NCBI GenBank assembly: GCA_026707285.1
Contig: JAPOXD010000027.1
Span: forward strand, 1-64,000
Source of the DNA: Chloroflexota bacterium
GTDB taxonomy: Bacteria > Chloroflexota > UBA11872
Length of the DNA: 64,000 nt
Direction of reading: 5' to 3'
Positions 9,189 to 18,338 of this stretch are shown here, one piece after another. The notes under the pieces were generated by a model. The model worked only from the letters and a program-made list of their open reading frames with translations, was not told where the DNA came from and ran no database searches. The stretch's first letter is position 1. The number at the start of each line of letters is the position of its first letter. The translations under genes were made by a program, and so were the position numbers.

Positions 9189-10757
9189 ATGGATCACGCC
9201 AAGCCCCACGCGCCGTGCGCCAATCCGCGCGGGACGCTACTGAAGTTGCGGTCACTGCGCCGACGCCTGGCGTGGACCGCGGCGCTGGCGCTCATTCTGA
9301 CGGCCACGTGGGCATGCGATCCGTCCGACGACGCGAGACCGGAAGTCGAAGCGCCCGCGGTGGTGGCGGCGATTGTCGGGACGCCGCCCCCGGCTCCGAC
9401 CAGAACCCAGCCGGCGCCTGCGACGGCAGTCCCGACCAGCGTTCGCGCGGAGGTTTCACCCACCGCCGCCGCTGAACTGGTAGCCGCCTCGCCGACACCT
9501 GCACCAACGCCAACGCCGACACCCGGCGTGCTTGCGCCCACGCCGTCGGCGACGCCGACCCCCACGGCCAGGCCACAGCCAGAGTCCCGCGTGGCGCCAG
9601 AGCTCGCGGCGCTGCTGGCGGAGATGGGCCCAAGGCTTGCGGCTTGGCGTGGCCTCGAGCCGTGGGATGTTCCGGCGTCGCTGATGACGCCCGCGGAGTT
9701 TGCGGAGTGGCTGCCCGCCGAGTTTGAGGAGGAGTATCCGGCGGATGAGGCCGCGGCCGATCAGCTGGAATGGGAGCTGCTCGGTCTGATTCGCCCCGAC
9801 CAGAATCTCTACGAGCTGCAATTGGCGCTCTATACCGAGCAAGTTGCGGGCTTCTACGACTCGGAGACCGAGGAGATCGTCATCGTCGGGGACCACGATG
9901 CGGCGGCCCCGATGGTCATCGTGACGCTGGCGCACGAATACGTGCATGCGCTCCAAGACCGCGCGTTCGACCTGGATGCGCTGGAGGAGAGCGTCGAAGG
10001 CAATCAAGATGCCTTGGCCGCCCTTCTGGCGCTTGTCGAAGGCGACGCGACGGTGGCCGAGGTGCAGTACGCCATGCGGCAACTGAGCCGCGAGCAGCTC
10101 GCCGAGTTGGGATCGTACGCGCCGCCGCCGAACAATGCGCTCTCCCGGTCGCCGCCGGCGCTGCAGGCCGTGCTGTTCTTTCCCTATCTATCGGGCCACG
10201 CCTTTGTGACGGCATTGCTGGATGGCGGGTGGCGTGCGGTGGACGCCGCCTATGCCCGATTGCCGGCGTCAACCGAGCAGATATTGCATCCGGCCAAATA
10301 CGCGGCGGGAGAAGCGCCGCTGGATGTCGACCTGCCATCGATGATCGGCCAACTGCCGCCGGGATGGAGCGAGGTACGGCGCGATGTCTTCGGTGAGTTC
10401 ATGCTCAGCGTGTTCCTCGCGAGCGGGAACATTCCCACGGTCGCCACGAATGCGGCCGCGGGCTGGGGCGGCGACGCCTACGCGCTCTATCGGAACGAGC
10501 AGGGCCACGGGCTCCTGACGATGAAGTTTCGCTGGGACTCGAAAGAGGACCTGGACGAATTCTGGACGGCCTTGGTCGCTTTATTCCTGGCAGACGGACT
10601 TGGCCCAGGGCTTGCGAGCGACGACGGCACGACGGCCCAATGGCTGGGAGACGGACGTGCGGCCCACGCCGAGCGTTCGGAGGATTCAGTGGTGTTGATC
10701 ATCGGGCACACCACCATCCTGGTCCGCCTTGCGGCTGCTGTTCTCTCGCCGGGCTAG
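9189..10757 (+). CDS. Lipoprotein with HExxH metallopeptidase-like motif
   Basis: Lipobox TATWAC, Pro/Thr-rich linker, VTLAHEYVHALQDRAFDL. Confidence 0.75.
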   Translation: MDHAKPHAPCANPRGTLLKLRSLRRRLAWTAALALILTATWACDPSDDARPEVEAPAVVAAIVGTPPPAPTRTQPAPATAVPTSVRAEVSPTAAAELVAASPTPAPTPTPTPGVLAPTPSATPTPTARPQPESRVAPELAALLAEMGPRLAAWRGLEPWDVPASLMTPAEFAEWLPAEFEEEYPADEAAADQLEWELLGLIRPDQNLYELQLALYTEQVAGFYDSETEEIVIVGDHDAAAPMVIVTLAHEYVHALQDRAFDLDALEESVEGNQDALAALLALVEGDATVAEVQYAMRQLSREQLAELGSYAPPPNNALSRSPPALQAVLFFPYLSGHAFVTALLDGGWRAVDAAYARLPASTEQILHPAKYAAGEAPLDVDLPSMIGQLPPGWSEVRRDVFGEFMLSVFLASGNIPTVATNAAAGWGGDAYALYRNEQGHGLLTMKFRWDSKEDLDEFWTALVALFLADGLGPGLASDDGTTAQWLGDGRAAHAERSEDSVVLIIGHTTILVRLAAAVLSPG

Positions 10758-10906
10758 GCGTTGCGGACGGAGTAGCGCCTGCCAGGTGCCGGAGTCTAGA
10801 GACGCACCGCGAAAGCGCGTGGGACGGCAGCCCCTTGACGGATTTGGCCCCATGTCGCGGCGAGCCGGGGATATCATTCGCGCGACCACTGCTTCAGGGA
10901 CGCGAA

Positions 10907-11920
10907 ATGGACCATGTCGAGTCGGTGGGACCGGACACGAGTCCACCGCGGCGGTTGACCGCCGACGAATCGGCGATGGTCGACAACGTGATGCGCCAGT
11001 GCCTGGCCGTGGCCGCCGACGACCGGGTGGTGATTGTGAGTGATCCCCCGAAGCGGGCTATCGGCGAGCTGTTCTACGCCGGCGCGCTGCGGCGCGCGCG
11101 CGACGCGACGCTGCTGGTAATGCCGGTGGCAGAGCGCCACGGCAGCGAGCCGCCGCCGGATGTGGCCGAGGCCATGCGCGCCGCGACGGTTTGCGTGCTA
11201 CCCACGTCGAAGTCGCTCACGCACACTCGCGCGCGCACGGCGGCGACCGACGCCGGCGCCCGGGTGGCGAGCATGCCGTCCATCACCTACGAGATGGCCA
11301 TGCGGACGCTGGCGGCGGACTACTCGGCCATTGCGCGCGAGTCGGAAGAGCTGGCGGCCATCTTGAGCGGTGGCGCGGAAGTGACGCTCACCTCACCCAG
11401 CGGCTGCGATCTGACCTTCAGCGCCGTGGGACGGGACGGGCTGGCCGACACGGGACATTTCACGTCGCCCGGCGACATGGGCAACCTGCCGGCGGGCGAG
11501 GCGTTCATTGCGCCGGTGGAGGGCACCGCGACCGGAACCGTGGTGATCGACGCGGCCTCGATGATCGAGGACGTACTGCCGGATCCGCCGATGCGCATCA
11601 TCGTGCGGGACGGACTGGCTGCGGCCGTGGACGGGTCCGGCGCCGCCCAGCTCGAGGCGGTGTTCGCGGAGGTGGGCGAGGGAGCGCGAAACCTCGCGGA
11701 GCTTGGGATCGGCACCAATCCCAATGCCCGGCTCAGCGGAAACGTCCTTGAAGCCGAGAAAGTGGCGGGCACGGCGCACGTGGCGCTGGGCGCGAGCCTT
11801 CACATTGGTGGCACCGTTGACGTGCCGTTTCATCAGGACGGCGTGATCGCGCGTCCGACCGTTCACGTCGACGGCCGACTAATCCTGCAGGACGGTCAGC
11901 GGGTGCCGCTCGCCGGATAG
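10907..11920 (+). CDS. M29-like aminopeptidase (leucyl aminopeptidase family)
   Basis: C-terminus NLAELGIGTNPNARLSGNVLEAEKVAGTAHVALGASLHIGGTVDVPFHQDGVIARPTVHVDG resembles M29-like peptidases. Confidence 0.7.
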   Translation: MDHVESVGPDTSPPRRLTADESAMVDNVMRQCLAVAADDRVVIVSDPPKRAIGELFYAGALRRARDATLLVMPVAERHGSEPPPDVAEAMRAATVCVLPTSKSLTHTRARTAATDAGARVASMPSITYEMAMRTLAADYSAIARESEELAAILSGGAEVTLTSPSGCDLTFSAVGRDGLADTGHFTSPGDMGNLPAGEAFIAPVEGTATGTVVIDAASMIEDVLPDPPMRIIVRDGLAAAVDGSGAAQLEAVFAEVGEGARNLAELGIGTNPNARLSGNVLEAEKVAGTAHVALGASLHIGGTVDVPFHQDGVIARPTVHVDGRLILQDGQRVPLAG

Positions 11921-11962
11921 GCGCACGGTTTCCGCCAACGCCACTAGAATCGCGGGCCTGCC

Positions 11963-12862
11963 ATGAGAAGGCCTTCAGCCACGCCACACGACCGCGCCGC
12001 GCCGGTTGCGCGCATCTCGCTTCGAGCCGTGGCGGTCATCGCGATCCTTGGCGCGATGCTGGGAGCCTGTGACCTGCCGGGCGTGCCAGCCACGACGGCC
12101 CGCCCTCCGGCCACGGTCACGCCGGACCCGACTCCCACCTGGACGCCAATTCCGTTTGCCACCGCCACGCCGACCCCCACGCCGTCCGTAGCCGCCACGC
12201 CGTCTCCGGCGCCTGCGCCCGTGCAGCCGACGACCCCGGCGGCTTCGCCGGCGGTCGAGCCGTCACCGGCACCGACAACATCGCCGACCATTCCGCCGAC
12301 GCCGACGGGTCCGGTGCCGCCCACCGATGCCGAGTTGCTGGCGCTGCTCCCGGGTCCGGGCGACTTGCCGGACGACCCCGCATTGACGGTGCTCCAGCCC
12401 GGCGCCGGCGAAATCACGGCCGATGCGGTGGGCTTGGCCAACCAGTTTCTCGACCCACTGGTCGTGCGGCGCGGTGAACCGTTCTTGCTTGCGCTTGTGC
12501 TGGTGGGGCGCGCCGTTGAGCCCGTGGACGCGCGAGTGGTCGAGGGCATCATCGAGCGACCGGATACCTTTCTCGAAAGCCTGGCGCTCGGCCTGGTGGC
12601 AGGACTTCAGGCGGCGGCACGGGCGGCGGAAGTCACCGAGCTTGAGTCGCTCCCGCCGCCCGGCATCGGCGCCGCCTCGGGCGCCGCTCGCACGCGCGTG
12701 GCGAGCGGCGGCGACATCTACGAGGCTCGTCTGGCCGTCGCCGTCCGCGACGGCGTCGCCGGGATCGTGATTCAGATCGCGAGAATCGATGACACGGCTG
12801 AGTTGCTCGACGCGGTGAGCATCCTGCGGCGCGTGGTGGAAACGGACCTCGTGCGCGGATGA
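11963..12862 (+). CDS. Pro/Thr-rich lipoprotein of unknown function
   Basis: Lipobox LGAC, TPTPTP linker, folded C-terminal region. Confidence 0.6.
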   Translation: MRRPSATPHDRAAPVARISLRAVAVIAILGAMLGACDLPGVPATTARPPATVTPDPTPTWTPIPFATATPTPTPSVAATPSPAPAPVQPTTPAASPAVEPSPAPTTSPTIPPTPTGPVPPTDAELLALLPGPGDLPDDPALTVLQPGAGEITADAVGLANQFLDPLVVRRGEPFLLALVLVGRAVEPVDARVVEGIIERPDTFLESLALGLVAGLQAAARAAEVTELESLPPPGIGAASGAARTRVASGGDIYEARLAVAVRDGVAGIVIQIARIDDTAELLDAVSILRRVVETDLVRG

Positions 12863-12988
12863 GGCCCGGATCACTACACTGATACGAGGCAGTCAGATGC
12901 AGAGTGGCATGGTGCCAGGGCCGAGGCACGGTGACATCGGGCGGCGCGCCGGCGCTGCCGTGTCTCCGTCGCGATAGGTTGGCGGCCG

Positions 12989-13690
12989 GTGGCGCGCACT
13001 GACGTTGAGCCCACTCCCCGGATCCTGGCGGTTGATGACGATCCGGCGATCCTGGATATGCTGCGACGCGGCCTGGGCATCGAGGGGTTCGACGTGCGCG
13101 TGGCCTCCGACGGCGCGCAGGCGCTCGAGGCCATCAACGCCGGGGCAGCCGACGTGGTGATCCTGGACGTGATGATGCCGGGACTCGACGGCTTCGACGT
13201 GCTCCACCAGGTTCGGGCGAAGAATGACGTTCCAGTCCTGTTCCTCACGGCGCGGGATCGCGTGGCGGACCGCATCCGCGGCCTGGACGCCGGGGCCGAC
13301 GACTACCTGCCGAAGCCCTTCGCTTTCGGCGAGCTGGTGGCCCGCGTGCGAGCCCTGCTGCGCCGGCACGGGCCGGCCGAGCGCCGGGTGCTGTCCTTCG
13401 ACGGCGTGCAGATGGACCTCGGGTCGCGGCAGGTCACCGCGATGGGCGAGCCCCTGAGCCTGACGCAGACCGAGTTCGAGCTCTTGCGCGCGTTGATGGA
13501 GCAGCCGGGCCGCGTGCTCACACGGTCGGAGTTGCTCGACCGGATGTGGGGCTACGAGCCGAGGGCCGTGTCCAACGTGGTGGACGTGTACGTCGGCTAC
13601 CTCAGACGCAAGCTCGAAACGGCTGACCACCCACGCCTGATTCACACGGTGCGGGGCGTCGGCTACGTGCTGCGAAAGGCGACCGCGTGA
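12989..13690 (+). CDS. OmpR-family two-component response regulator
   Basis: ILAVDDDPAILDMLRRGL; VILDVMMPGLDGF; LFLTARD; winged helix TEFELLRALMEQPGRVLTRSELLDRMWGYE...VRGVGYVLRK. Confidence 0.96.
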   Translation: MARTDVEPTPRILAVDDDPAILDMLRRGLGIEGFDVRVASDGAQALEAINAGAADVVILDVMMPGLDGFDVLHQVRAKNDVPVLFLTARDRVADRIRGLDAGADDYLPKPFAFGELVARVRALLRRHGPAERRVLSFDGVQMDLGSRQVTAMGEPLSLTQTEFELLRALMEQPGRVLTRSELLDRMWGYEPRAVSNVVDVYVGYLRRKLETADHPRLIHTVRGVGYVLRKATA

Positions 13691-15126
13691 GTATCCGGCT
13701 CAAGCTGGCGCTGTGGTACGTGGGCTTTGTGGTGGCCACGGTGCTCGGGTTTGGGCTGCTGCTGCACTTTCTCCTGGCGGCGCGGGTGCGAAGCGAAGTG
13801 GACGTGGCGCTGCAAGGCCGCGCGGGTCACGTGCTGGAGCTCGGTGAGGCCGGCCAGCCGGTCGCGGGCGTGCAAGCGACGCTTCCCCTCCTGCCGGACG
13901 CGATCACGACGGAGCTGGCGCAACCCGACATCTACCACCAATTCGTGAGCCCGTCCGGCATGCCCGAAATGACGTCGGCGAATCTGCGAGGACGGCAGCT
14001 CCCCGTGACTCCGGGGGTGTACGAGGCGCTGCGCACGGGAGAAGAGCAGTTCGAGGACGTGCGCTTGCAGGACGGCACCCGCATGCGCGTCCTGATTGCT
14101 CCGATCGTGTGGCAGGGCGAAATCGAGGGGGTGCTGCAGGTCGCGAGCTCGGTCGACGTCGCCGAGGGCGCCATTCTGCCGTTCCATGGCTATCTGCTCG
14201 GCGGGATGGCCGGCGTGGTTGCCGTGGCCCTGGTGAGCGGCTTGTACCTCACGCGCAAGTCCATGAACCCGGTCAAGGCCCTGACGCGCACCGCGGAGGC
14301 GATCTACCAGGTCGGGGACCTCAGCCGACGGATCGAGGTCGGGAAGGGCGGGGACGAAATCAAGACGCTGGGCCGGACGTTCAATCGAATGCTCGACTCG
14401 ATCGAGCAACTGGTGACCTCGCAGCACCGCTTTCTGGCCGACGCATCGCACGAGCTGAAAACGCCGCTGACGGTGATACGCGGCAATGCCGAGATCCTGT
14501 GCCGCGGCGCGGCATCGGGCGCGGACGATGAGGCCGCGGACGCGATCCTGCGCGAAGCCACGCGCATGCAGCGGATCGTGGACGACCTGTTGGCCATCGC
14601 TGAGCTGGACGCCGCGACGGAAATGCGGTTCGAGCCGGTGGAGGTGCGCGCGCTGGCCGAGCGAGCCGTCCACGACCTCGAACCGCTGGCGGGGAGCCGC
14701 GAGCTGTGGGTGCGGGGGGACGGCGAGGTGCTGATCTCCGGGGACGTGGACAGGCTCGAACGTGTGGTGCGAAACCTGGTGCAGAACGCCATTGCGGCGA
14801 CGGAACCCGCGGGCCGGATCGAGGTTGACGTGCGACGACACAACGGCATGGCGCGGCTGGTGGTGGCGGACGACGGCCGCGGAATCGATCCCGAGCACGT
14901 GCCCCACATCTTCGAACGGTTCTATCGGGTGGATCCCTCGCGGTCGCGCGCGACCGGCGGCACCGGGCTGGGCCTGACGATCGTCAAGCGCGTGGCCGAA
15001 GCGCACGGCGGCAGCGTGGAGGCCGGACGCAGCGAGCTTGGCGGCGCGGTTTTCGAGGTGCGACTCCCCGCGGACGGTCACGCCAGCTCGGCGGACGACC
15101 GCGCGAACGTGAGATATCACATCTGA
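13687..15126 (+). CDS. Sensor histidine kinase (HAMP, HisKA, HATPase)
   Basis: HRFLADASHELKTPLTVIRGNAEIL; VRNLVQNAIAAT; DDGRGIDPEHVPHIFERFYRVD; TGGTGLGLTIVKRVAEAHGG; start overlaps regulator stop. Confidence 0.96.
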   Translation: MSIRLKLALWYVGFVVATVLGFGLLLHFLLAARVRSEVDVALQGRAGHVLELGEAGQPVAGVQATLPLLPDAITTELAQPDIYHQFVSPSGMPEMTSANLRGRQLPVTPGVYEALRTGEEQFEDVRLQDGTRMRVLIAPIVWQGEIEGVLQVASSVDVAEGAILPFHGYLLGGMAGVVAVALVSGLYLTRKSMNPVKALTRTAEAIYQVGDLSRRIEVGKGGDEIKTLGRTFNRMLDSIEQLVTSQHRFLADASHELKTPLTVIRGNAEILCRGAASGADDEAADAILREATRMQRIVDDLLAIAELDAATEMRFEPVEVRALAERAVHDLEPLAGSRELWVRGDGEVLISGDVDRLERVVRNLVQNAIAATEPAGRIEVDVRRHNGMARLVVADDGRGIDPEHVPHIFERFYRVDPSRSRATGGTGLGLTIVKRVAEAHGGSVEAGRSELGGAVFEVRLPADGHASSADDRANVRYHI

Positions 15127-15251
15127 TCCACGGGCCTCGCTGGAGCCCGCGGCACGTCCTCACCTGATTTTCATGATTCGGTCCGGTTGTCGGCCTATGC
15201 TCCAGCTGACGCGGCGGACGTCGCCCGTGCTAAACGGAGGAGTGGTCGACA

Positions 15252-15923
15252 ATGACGTCGAACACTGACGGAGACCGGACCGTGGGCGCGAAGCTCATGG
15301 CTAACCTGCGCGCGGAAGGCGCGCACCCGGCGAACTATCGCGCCGGCGACCTCGTGATGGATCCGGCCGTGGACCGTCCGCGGGTCGGCATCGTGTGCGA
15401 TGGGGCAATCACCGTCTGGCGCCTGAGCCCGAAGGGCAAACAGCTCGCCACGGCCTCGCTGCGGCAGGGGGATTGGTTCGAGAACCTCTTCCCCAGCGAG
15501 ACCTACGAGCGCACGTTCATCGAGGCCGATGCGCCGGCGCACGTGGCCTGGCTCGAAGGGGCCGCCTTTCAGCGTTTGCTGCGAAAGTACCCAAGCTTCA
15601 GCGTCGAGCTCGTTCGATCGCAGATTCGGCGCTTGGCCGCGGTCGAGACTCGGGCGAGCCACACCGCCTTGGCCAGCGTGGCCGACTCGGTGGCGCTGGC
15701 CCTGCTGCAAATGGCCGAACGCGAGGGCACCACGGACCTGGAAGTGACGCACGAGGAGCTGGCGCAGCGTCTCGGCACGGTGCGGGAAAGCGTGAGCCTG
15801 GCCATCAGCACGCTGCGGCGGGCGGGCGCCCTGGCGCCCGCGCAAGGGCGCAAGCGGCTGATATCCATTTTGAGCCTCTCGAAGCTTCAGCAGCTTCTGG
15901 GCTACTACCCCTCGGGCACGTAG
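15252..15923 (+). CDS. Crp/Fnr-family transcriptional regulator
   Basis: cNMP-binding-like N-term; HTH LEVTHEELAQRLGTVRESVSLAISTLRRAGAL. Confidence 0.88.
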   Translation: MTSNTDGDRTVGAKLMANLRAEGAHPANYRAGDLVMDPAVDRPRVGIVCDGAITVWRLSPKGKQLATASLRQGDWFENLFPSETYERTFIEADAPAHVAWLEGAAFQRLLRKYPSFSVELVRSQIRRLAAVETRASHTALASVADSVALALLQMAEREGTTDLEVTHEELAQRLGTVRESVSLAISTLRRAGALAPAQGRKRLISILSLSKLQQLLGYYPSGT

Positions 15924-15961
15924 CCCACGCCCGTTCGGCCGGCGGCCGAATGGGAAGCTTC

Positions 15962-15993
15962 AGGCGCCCAGGCGGTCCCCCGCCTGGGCGCTT
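15962..15993. terminator. Bidirectional hairpin terminator between convergent crp-like (+) and arsA (-)
   Basis: GCGCCCAGGCGG-TCCC-CCGCCTGGGCGC: perfect 12-bp stem plus flanking pairs, adjoining the arsA stop codon. Confidence 0.7.
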
Positions 15994-17224
15994 AGCTCGT
16001 TTTCGGCGGCAAGGCGGAGTCTGACGGCAACTCTGCGGCGGAGCGCGGCACGAACCTGATTCGCAGCTGGCCGTCCTCGAGCCGCGCCCGCTGATGCTCC
16101 ATGCGGGCCAGGGCCCGCGGCAGGACGATGTTGCGCCGCGCCGCGCCCATGCGCACGACCAGCTCGTCCCCGCGGCGGATCAGCGCCGCGTCGCGGCGGT
16201 CGATGAAAGGGGCCGGGATCTGAAACTCAAACTCGCCGTCGATCTGGGCAATGTGATAGGGGCGCTCGCGCACCAGGACGGCCGCCGGATCCTCATCGCC
16301 GTGCATCAGCTCCCCCATCGCCCGCAGCCGGTCGAGCCCGACCACTTCCTCCGGAAACTGCGGGATCTCCAGGACGGGCACGGGATCGAACATGGAGTGG
16401 ATTTCACGCATATAGCGCTGCTGCATGCGGCGCCAGCTGGCGGCAAAGTCTCCCGTGGCCTCCGCGGGGACGAGACGGTTCACCACCAGCGCGTCGGTGA
16501 TGTGGTCGTACAGCGTCAGGTAGGTGAAGCTCCGCTGGGCCTCGCGGATGACCATCTTTTCCGGATTCACCACGATCCTGACCGTCGATTGGCCCGGCCG
16601 CGTGAGCAACACCCGCAGCTTCTCCAGCTCTTCGACCAGCTCGCCCATGGCAACGAAGACGGAATCCTCGGGCAGCGGCAGATCGGTGACCCGCCGCGCC
16701 ATCGGGCGAACCATGCGCGCGAGCTGGCGATTGATCGGCAGCAGCTTGTCCATCCACCAACGCCCGACCTCGGGAAACGCCAGCAGACGCAGTGTCTCCC
16801 CGGTGGGCGCGCAGTCCACGATCACCACGTCGAAGTCACCCGAGTCGACGTGACGAGTGATCCAGAGCAGATTGGCCAGCTCTTCCATGCCCGGGAGCAC
16901 GGCGATCTCTTCAGCCAGGAGGTCGTTGACGCCCCGCCACGTCAGCAGCGCCTCGAACCAGGACTGGACCGTGCCCCAATAGGTTTCGAGGTTGTAGTAG
17001 ATGTCGCATTCCTGCGCCCACAGTCGCTCGGTCACTTTGATGGGCTCGGGGCCGAGCGGCTGGTCCAGGGAGTCGCCGAGGCTATGCGCGGCGTCGGTGC
17101 TGAGGACGATGGTTCGCGCGCCGCGCTCCGCACAGCGCAAGGCGGTCGCGGCGGCGACGCTGGTCTTGCCCACCCCGCCCTTGCCGGTGTAGAGGATGAC
17201 GCGGGCGTCGCTAGCGGGTGGCAA
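15992..17224 (-). CDS. arsA: ArsA/GET3-family ATPase
   Basis: ARVILYTGKGGVGKTSVAAATALRCAERGARTIVLSTDAAHSLGDSLDQPLG deviant Walker A; DFDVVIVDCAPTGETLRLLAFPE; likely TTG start overlapping selD. Confidence 0.9.
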   Translation of the reverse strand: MPPASDARVILYTGKGGVGKTSVAAATALRCAERGARTIVLSTDAAHSLGDSLDQPLGPEPIKVTERLWAQECDIYYNLETYWGTVQSWFEALLTWRGVNDLLAEEIAVLPGMEELANLLWITRHVDSGDFDVVIVDCAPTGETLRLLAFPEVGRWWMDKLLPINRQLARMVRPMARRVTDLPLPEDSVFVAMGELVEELEKLRVLLTRPGQSTVRIVVNPEKMVIREAQRSFTYLTLYDHITDALVVNRLVPAEATGDFAASWRRMQQRYMREIHSMFDPVPVLEIPQFPEEVVGLDRLRAMGELMHGDEDPAAVLVRERPYHIAQIDGEFEFQIPAPFIDRRDAALIRRGDELVVRMGAARRNIVLPRALARMEHQRARLEDGQLRIRFVPRSAAELPSDSALPPKTS

Positions 17225-18296
17225 GGTCGGGCTCCAGGCGCGAAAGAGTGACGTGCAGCGGCGCGGCGCGGGCGGCGACCACCCGTCCGACGGTGGCCGC
17301 GGTCGAGACGCCCGCTCCCGTGAGCGCCTCGCGAAACGCGTGCTCATCCTCCGGTGGAATGGCGATCAGCAGCCCGCCGCTCGTCTGGGCGTCGGCCAGG
17401 AGCAACCGCTCGGCGGCGGGAAGCTCCGCCACCCACTCCACCTGGCCGTCGAGCGCGGCCAGGTTGCGCTCGGTGCCGCCCGGCACCTCGTCCGCGGCAA
17501 TGAGCTCGCGCACCCCCGGAAGCACCGGCACGTGGTCGGCGAAGACCGTGGCCGAGCAGCCGCTGGCCTGCATCATTTCGCGCAGATGCCCCAAAAGCCC
17601 GTAGCCCGTGACATCCGTCATGGCATGGGCGCCGAACGTGCCGGCCACTTCCGCCGCCGCGCGATTCAGCGTCCGCATGCTGGCGACGGCGGCCTCCAAT
17701 GCCTCGGGCGGCGCGGCGTCATGCTTGAGCGCGGTGCTGATGATGCCCGTTCCGATGGACTTGGTGAGCACCAGCAGATCGCCGGGACGCGCCCCCGCGT
17801 TGGTGATGAGCGCATCCGGATGCGCCGTGCCGATCACCGCCATGCCGAACTTGGGCACCGGATCGTCCACGGAGTGGCCACCGGCGACCACGGCGCCCGC
17901 CTCGAGCACCGTGTCGGCGCCGCCGCGCTGGATCTCCGCGAGCACGTCGAGTGACAGAGTGTCGCGCGGAAACCCGGCAAGGTTGAGTGCAAGCAGCGGT
18001 GTGGCCGCCATGGCGTAGACATCGCTAAGCGCGTTGGCCGCCGCGATGGCGCCGAAGTCGTAGGGGTCGTCGACGATGGGCGTAAACACGTCGATGGTCG
18101 CCACGATTGCAAGGTCGTCGCGCACCCGATAGACGGCGGCGTCGTCCATCGTGGCGGCGTCCACCAGCAGGTCGACGTGCGCCATTTGCGGCATGCGGCG
18201 CATCACGTGCGCCAGCTCGGTCGGGCTGAGCTTGCAGGCTCAGCCGGCGCCGGGCGAATACCGCGTGAGCTTCGGTTGCGTCACATCCGGGGTCAT
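17211..18296 (-). CDS. selD: Selenide, water dikinase with in-frame UGA (Sec) at the catalytic position
   Basis: ORF track starts at 18206, but upstream in frame: ATG at 18296 encodes MTPDVTQPKLTRYSPGAG-U(TGA, 18242..18240)-ACKLSPTELAHVMRRMPQ, matching the SelD N-terminal (x)LTxYSxGAG[C/U]xCKxSP motif. Confidence 0.88.
18224..18245 (-). promoter_or_regulatory. Perfect hairpin spanning the selD UGA codon (possible SECIS-related structure)
   Basis: GGCTGAGC-CTGCAA-GCTCAGCC on the coding strand: 8-bp perfect stem, 6-nt loop. Confidence 0.4.
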
Positions 18297-18338
18297 TCTG
18301 GCAATCTACAGTACGCGGGAGGCGCCGCAGGGCTCCAG

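Noticed and set aside
13663-15120. 485-aa minus-strand ORF opposite the histidine kinase
   Set aside because: Antisense to a textbook HAMP-HisKA-HATPase protein; composition artefact.
15992-17224. Arsenic resistance operon
   Set aside because: Only an ArsA/GET3-like ATPase is present; no arsB/arsD/arsC adjacent, and the ArsR gene is ~40 kb away with no visible link.
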